DNA of 8,152 nucleotides from Flavobacteriaceae bacterium (GTDB lineage: Bacteria > Bacteroidota > Bacteroidia > Flavobacteriales > Flavobacteriaceae): the NCBI GenBank assembly GCA_020347545.1, contig CP070731.1, forward strand, positions 2,175,836 to 2,183,987, written 5' to 3'. Positions 7,203 through 8,152 of this stretch are shown here, one piece after another; the first letter of the stretch is position 1, and each line of letters starts with the position of its first letter. A program made the translations under genes and the position numbers. The notes below the pieces were generated by a model. The model saw only the letters and a list, made by a program, of their open reading frames with translations. It had not been told where the DNA came from and did not search any database.

Positions 7203-7934
7203 ATGTTAGCTAAAAAATCCCCGAAAGCCGAAATCGGTGCCTACAGTAAAATCTTTTTTCAGCTAGGCTTACTTCTATCTTTAGTGATTATTTACATCGC
7301 TATAGAATGGAAAACTTTTGACAGAACCGTAAGCGAATTAACCGCGATGAACATTCAGGAAGAGGAAGTGATTGATATTCCGATAACTGAAAGGATTCAA
7401 GAGGTTAAGCCACCTCCTCCTCCTCCTCCGGCTCCGGAAGTTATAGAAATTGTAGCCGATGAAAAGGATATTGAGGAGACAATCCTTGAAACCACTGAGA
7501 CTGATGAAAGCGAATATGTGGAAGTCATTGAAATGGATGACATTGAAGAAGTAGTTGAAGACGAGCAGGTTGAACAGGATATTCCTTTTGCCATTATCGA
7601 AGATCCACCGGTTTTCCCAGGATGTAAAGGGACTAAGGCCCAAAAGAAAAAATGTCTTCAGGATAAAATTACACAACATATAAGTAAAAACTACAATACC
7701 GGATTGTCTCAAGATCTTGGGTTAACTCCGGGAAAGAAAAAGGTATATGTTGTTTTTAAAATTGATAAAACAGGAAAAATTTCAGAAGCCAGGGCAAGAG
7801 GTCCTCATAAAAGACTGGAAAAAGAAGCTTTGAGAGTTGTAAACATGCTTCCAACGCTTACTCCCGGAAAACAAAGAGGTATGCCGGTTGGAGTTTCTTA
7901 TACGCTTCCGATAACATTACACGTTCAAATCTAA
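7203..7934 (+). CDS. tonB: TonB-family energy transducer
   Basis: 243 residues. It carries energy from the inner-membrane proton gradient to TonB-dependent outer-membrane receptors. A short cytoplasmic N-terminus (KKSPKAEIGAYSK) leads into one membrane helix at about 17-36, then EWKTFDR, a combination familiar from Bacteroidota TonB proteins. A Pro run at 70-76 begins the periplasmic spacer. That spacer is unusually acidic at about 79-126, where E. coli TonB has Glu-Pro/Lys-Pro repeats. DPPVFPGCKG (134-143) opens the C-terminal TonB domain, which runs to the end with VYVVFKIDKTGKISEA and the final strand SYTLPITLHVQI. Two Cys, C141 and C151, are ten residues apart where many relatives have PGG; a disulfide is possible (inference). 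There is no Shine-Dalgarno sequence. No exbB, exbD or receptor gene adjoins it, and it appears monocistronic with its own terminator. Confidence 0.94.
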   Translation: MLAKKSPKAEIGAYSKIFFQLGLLLSLVIIYIAIEWKTFDRTVSELTAMNIQEEEVIDIPITERIQEVKPPPPPPPAPEVIEIVADEKDIEETILETTETDESEYVEVIEMDDIEEVVEDEQVEQDIPFAIIEDPPVFPGCKGTKAQKKKCLQDKITQHISKNYNTGLSQDLGLTPGKKKVYVVFKIDKTGKISEARARGPHKRLEKEALRVVNMLPTLTPGKQRGMPVGVSYTLPITLHVQI

Positions 7935-7976
7935 TTCCATTTATTGTTGATAAAGCTAAATTAAGTATTTAGTAAT

Positions 7977-8011
7977 AAAAGGAGCTAACGCATCGTCAGC
8001 TCCTTTTTTTT
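7977..8011 (+). terminator. Intrinsic terminator of tonB
   Basis: AAAAGGAGCT (7977-7986) pairs perfectly with AGCTCCTTTT (7998-8007) around an 11-base loop, and the stem runs into eight T (8004-8011). The site is 42 bases after the tonB stop, the expected place for its transcript end. Confidence 0.93.
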
Positions 8012-8012
8012 A

Positions 8013-8050
8013 TGTCAAAAAGGGACTCCCCTTTAAAGACTGTCAAAAAG
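8013..8050. repeat. Short direct repeat and small hairpin after the tonB terminator
   Basis: TGTCAAAAAG occurs at 8013-8022 and again at 8041-8050, 28 bases apart. Between them AAAGGG (8019-8024) can pair with CCCTTT (8029-8034) around a four-base loop. It could be a weak second hairpin backing up the terminator or a chance structure. No function is assigned. Confidence 0.35.
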
Positions 8051-8061
8051 AAACCAATTAA

Positions 8062-8074
8062 GACATTTTATGTC
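8062..8074. promoter_or_regulatory. Small inverted repeat upstream of the right-edge promoter
   Basis: GACAT (8062-8066) and ATGTC (8070-8074) form a perfect inverted repeat around TTT, just upstream of where the -33 region of the 8098 promoter would lie. It could be an operator half-site pair, but five-base arms are weak evidence. Confidence 0.2.
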
Positions 8075-8097
8075 GTAGTCAATTCAATGAAATAAGC

Positions 8098-8105
8098 TAA
8101 ATTTG
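8098..8105 (+). promoter_or_regulatory. Bacteroidota-type -7 promoter element for the right-edge gene
   Basis: TAAATTTG matches TAnnTTTG exactly and lies 17 bases before the ATG at 8123, which would give a very short leader. At the expected -33 position (8076-8078) the sequence is TAG rather than TTG, so the match is partial. Its place between the tonB terminator and a plausible start supports it. Confidence 0.5.
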
Positions 8106-8122
8106 CATTTTATTTAGAAAAA

Positions 8123-8152
8123 ATGAGAAACATATTTCTTTTTACTTTTTTT
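8123..8152 (+). CDS. N-terminal fragment of a probable exported protein (runs off right edge)
   Basis: Ten codons from the ATG at 8123 reach the window end and read MRNIFLFTFF. A basic residue followed by a hydrophobic run looks like the beginning of a signal peptide or membrane anchor. Support comes from the promoter-like box at 8098-8105 and the terminator that closes tonB upstream. The family cannot be told from ten residues. Confidence 0.5.
   Translation, partial: MRNIFLFTFF

Noticed and set aside
7338..7712. Minus-strand frames of 124 and 65 residues with poly-Arg, poly-Gly or Ser-rich composition
   Set aside because: Both are antisense shadows of the Pro run and acidic spacer of tonB. 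The low-complexity composition follows directly from those codons.

Overview
The window most likely comes from the chromosome of a member of the Bacteroidota, probably the class Flavobacteriia. The evidence is the low GC content, start codons with little or no Shine-Dalgarno sequence, promoter-like TAnnTTTG (-7) boxes, a TonB of the flavobacterial type, and a SucA with a flavobacterial look. The order of genes looks like ordinary chromosome. I see no transposase, integrase, tRNA, rRNA, CRISPR array or phage gene.

Layout, left to right. Positions 1-1558 (minus strand) hold the first 519 residues of the E1 subunit of 2-oxoglutarate dehydrogenase (sucA); the gene continues past the left edge. 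Divergent from it, 1866-2000 (plus) encodes a 44-residue Lys/Cys-rich microprotein with a good ribosome binding site and a Bacteroidota-type promoter. After a 315-base gap, 2316-3089 (plus) encodes an exported protein of unknown function that appears to be an internal duplication. It ends at a strong hairpin terminator lying between it and a convergent operon. That operon (minus, reading 6795 to 3150) encodes two paralogous MacB/FtsX-type ABC permeases and a HlyD/MacA-type periplasmic adaptor, with gaps of 11 and 23 bases. A 407-base AT-rich divergent region containing a 12-bp palindrome separates the operon from a TonB energy transducer gene (7203-7934, plus), which ends at a clear intrinsic terminator. 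At the right edge a promoter-like box precedes the first ten codons of another probable exported protein (8123 onward).

How the genes work together. The two permeases and the adaptor should form an inner-membrane/periplasm export machine of the MacAB type that docks to a TolC-like outer-membrane channel. Neither the ATPase nor the channel is encoded in this apparently complete transcription unit, so both must be supplied from elsewhere. TonB energises outer-membrane receptors and is not obviously tied to its neighbours. SucA belongs to the TCA cycle.

The most interesting items are the Cys-rich microprotein with its palindrome-flanked promoter, the duplicated exported protein, and the ATPase-less export operon. 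I see no clear new defence or mobile system.
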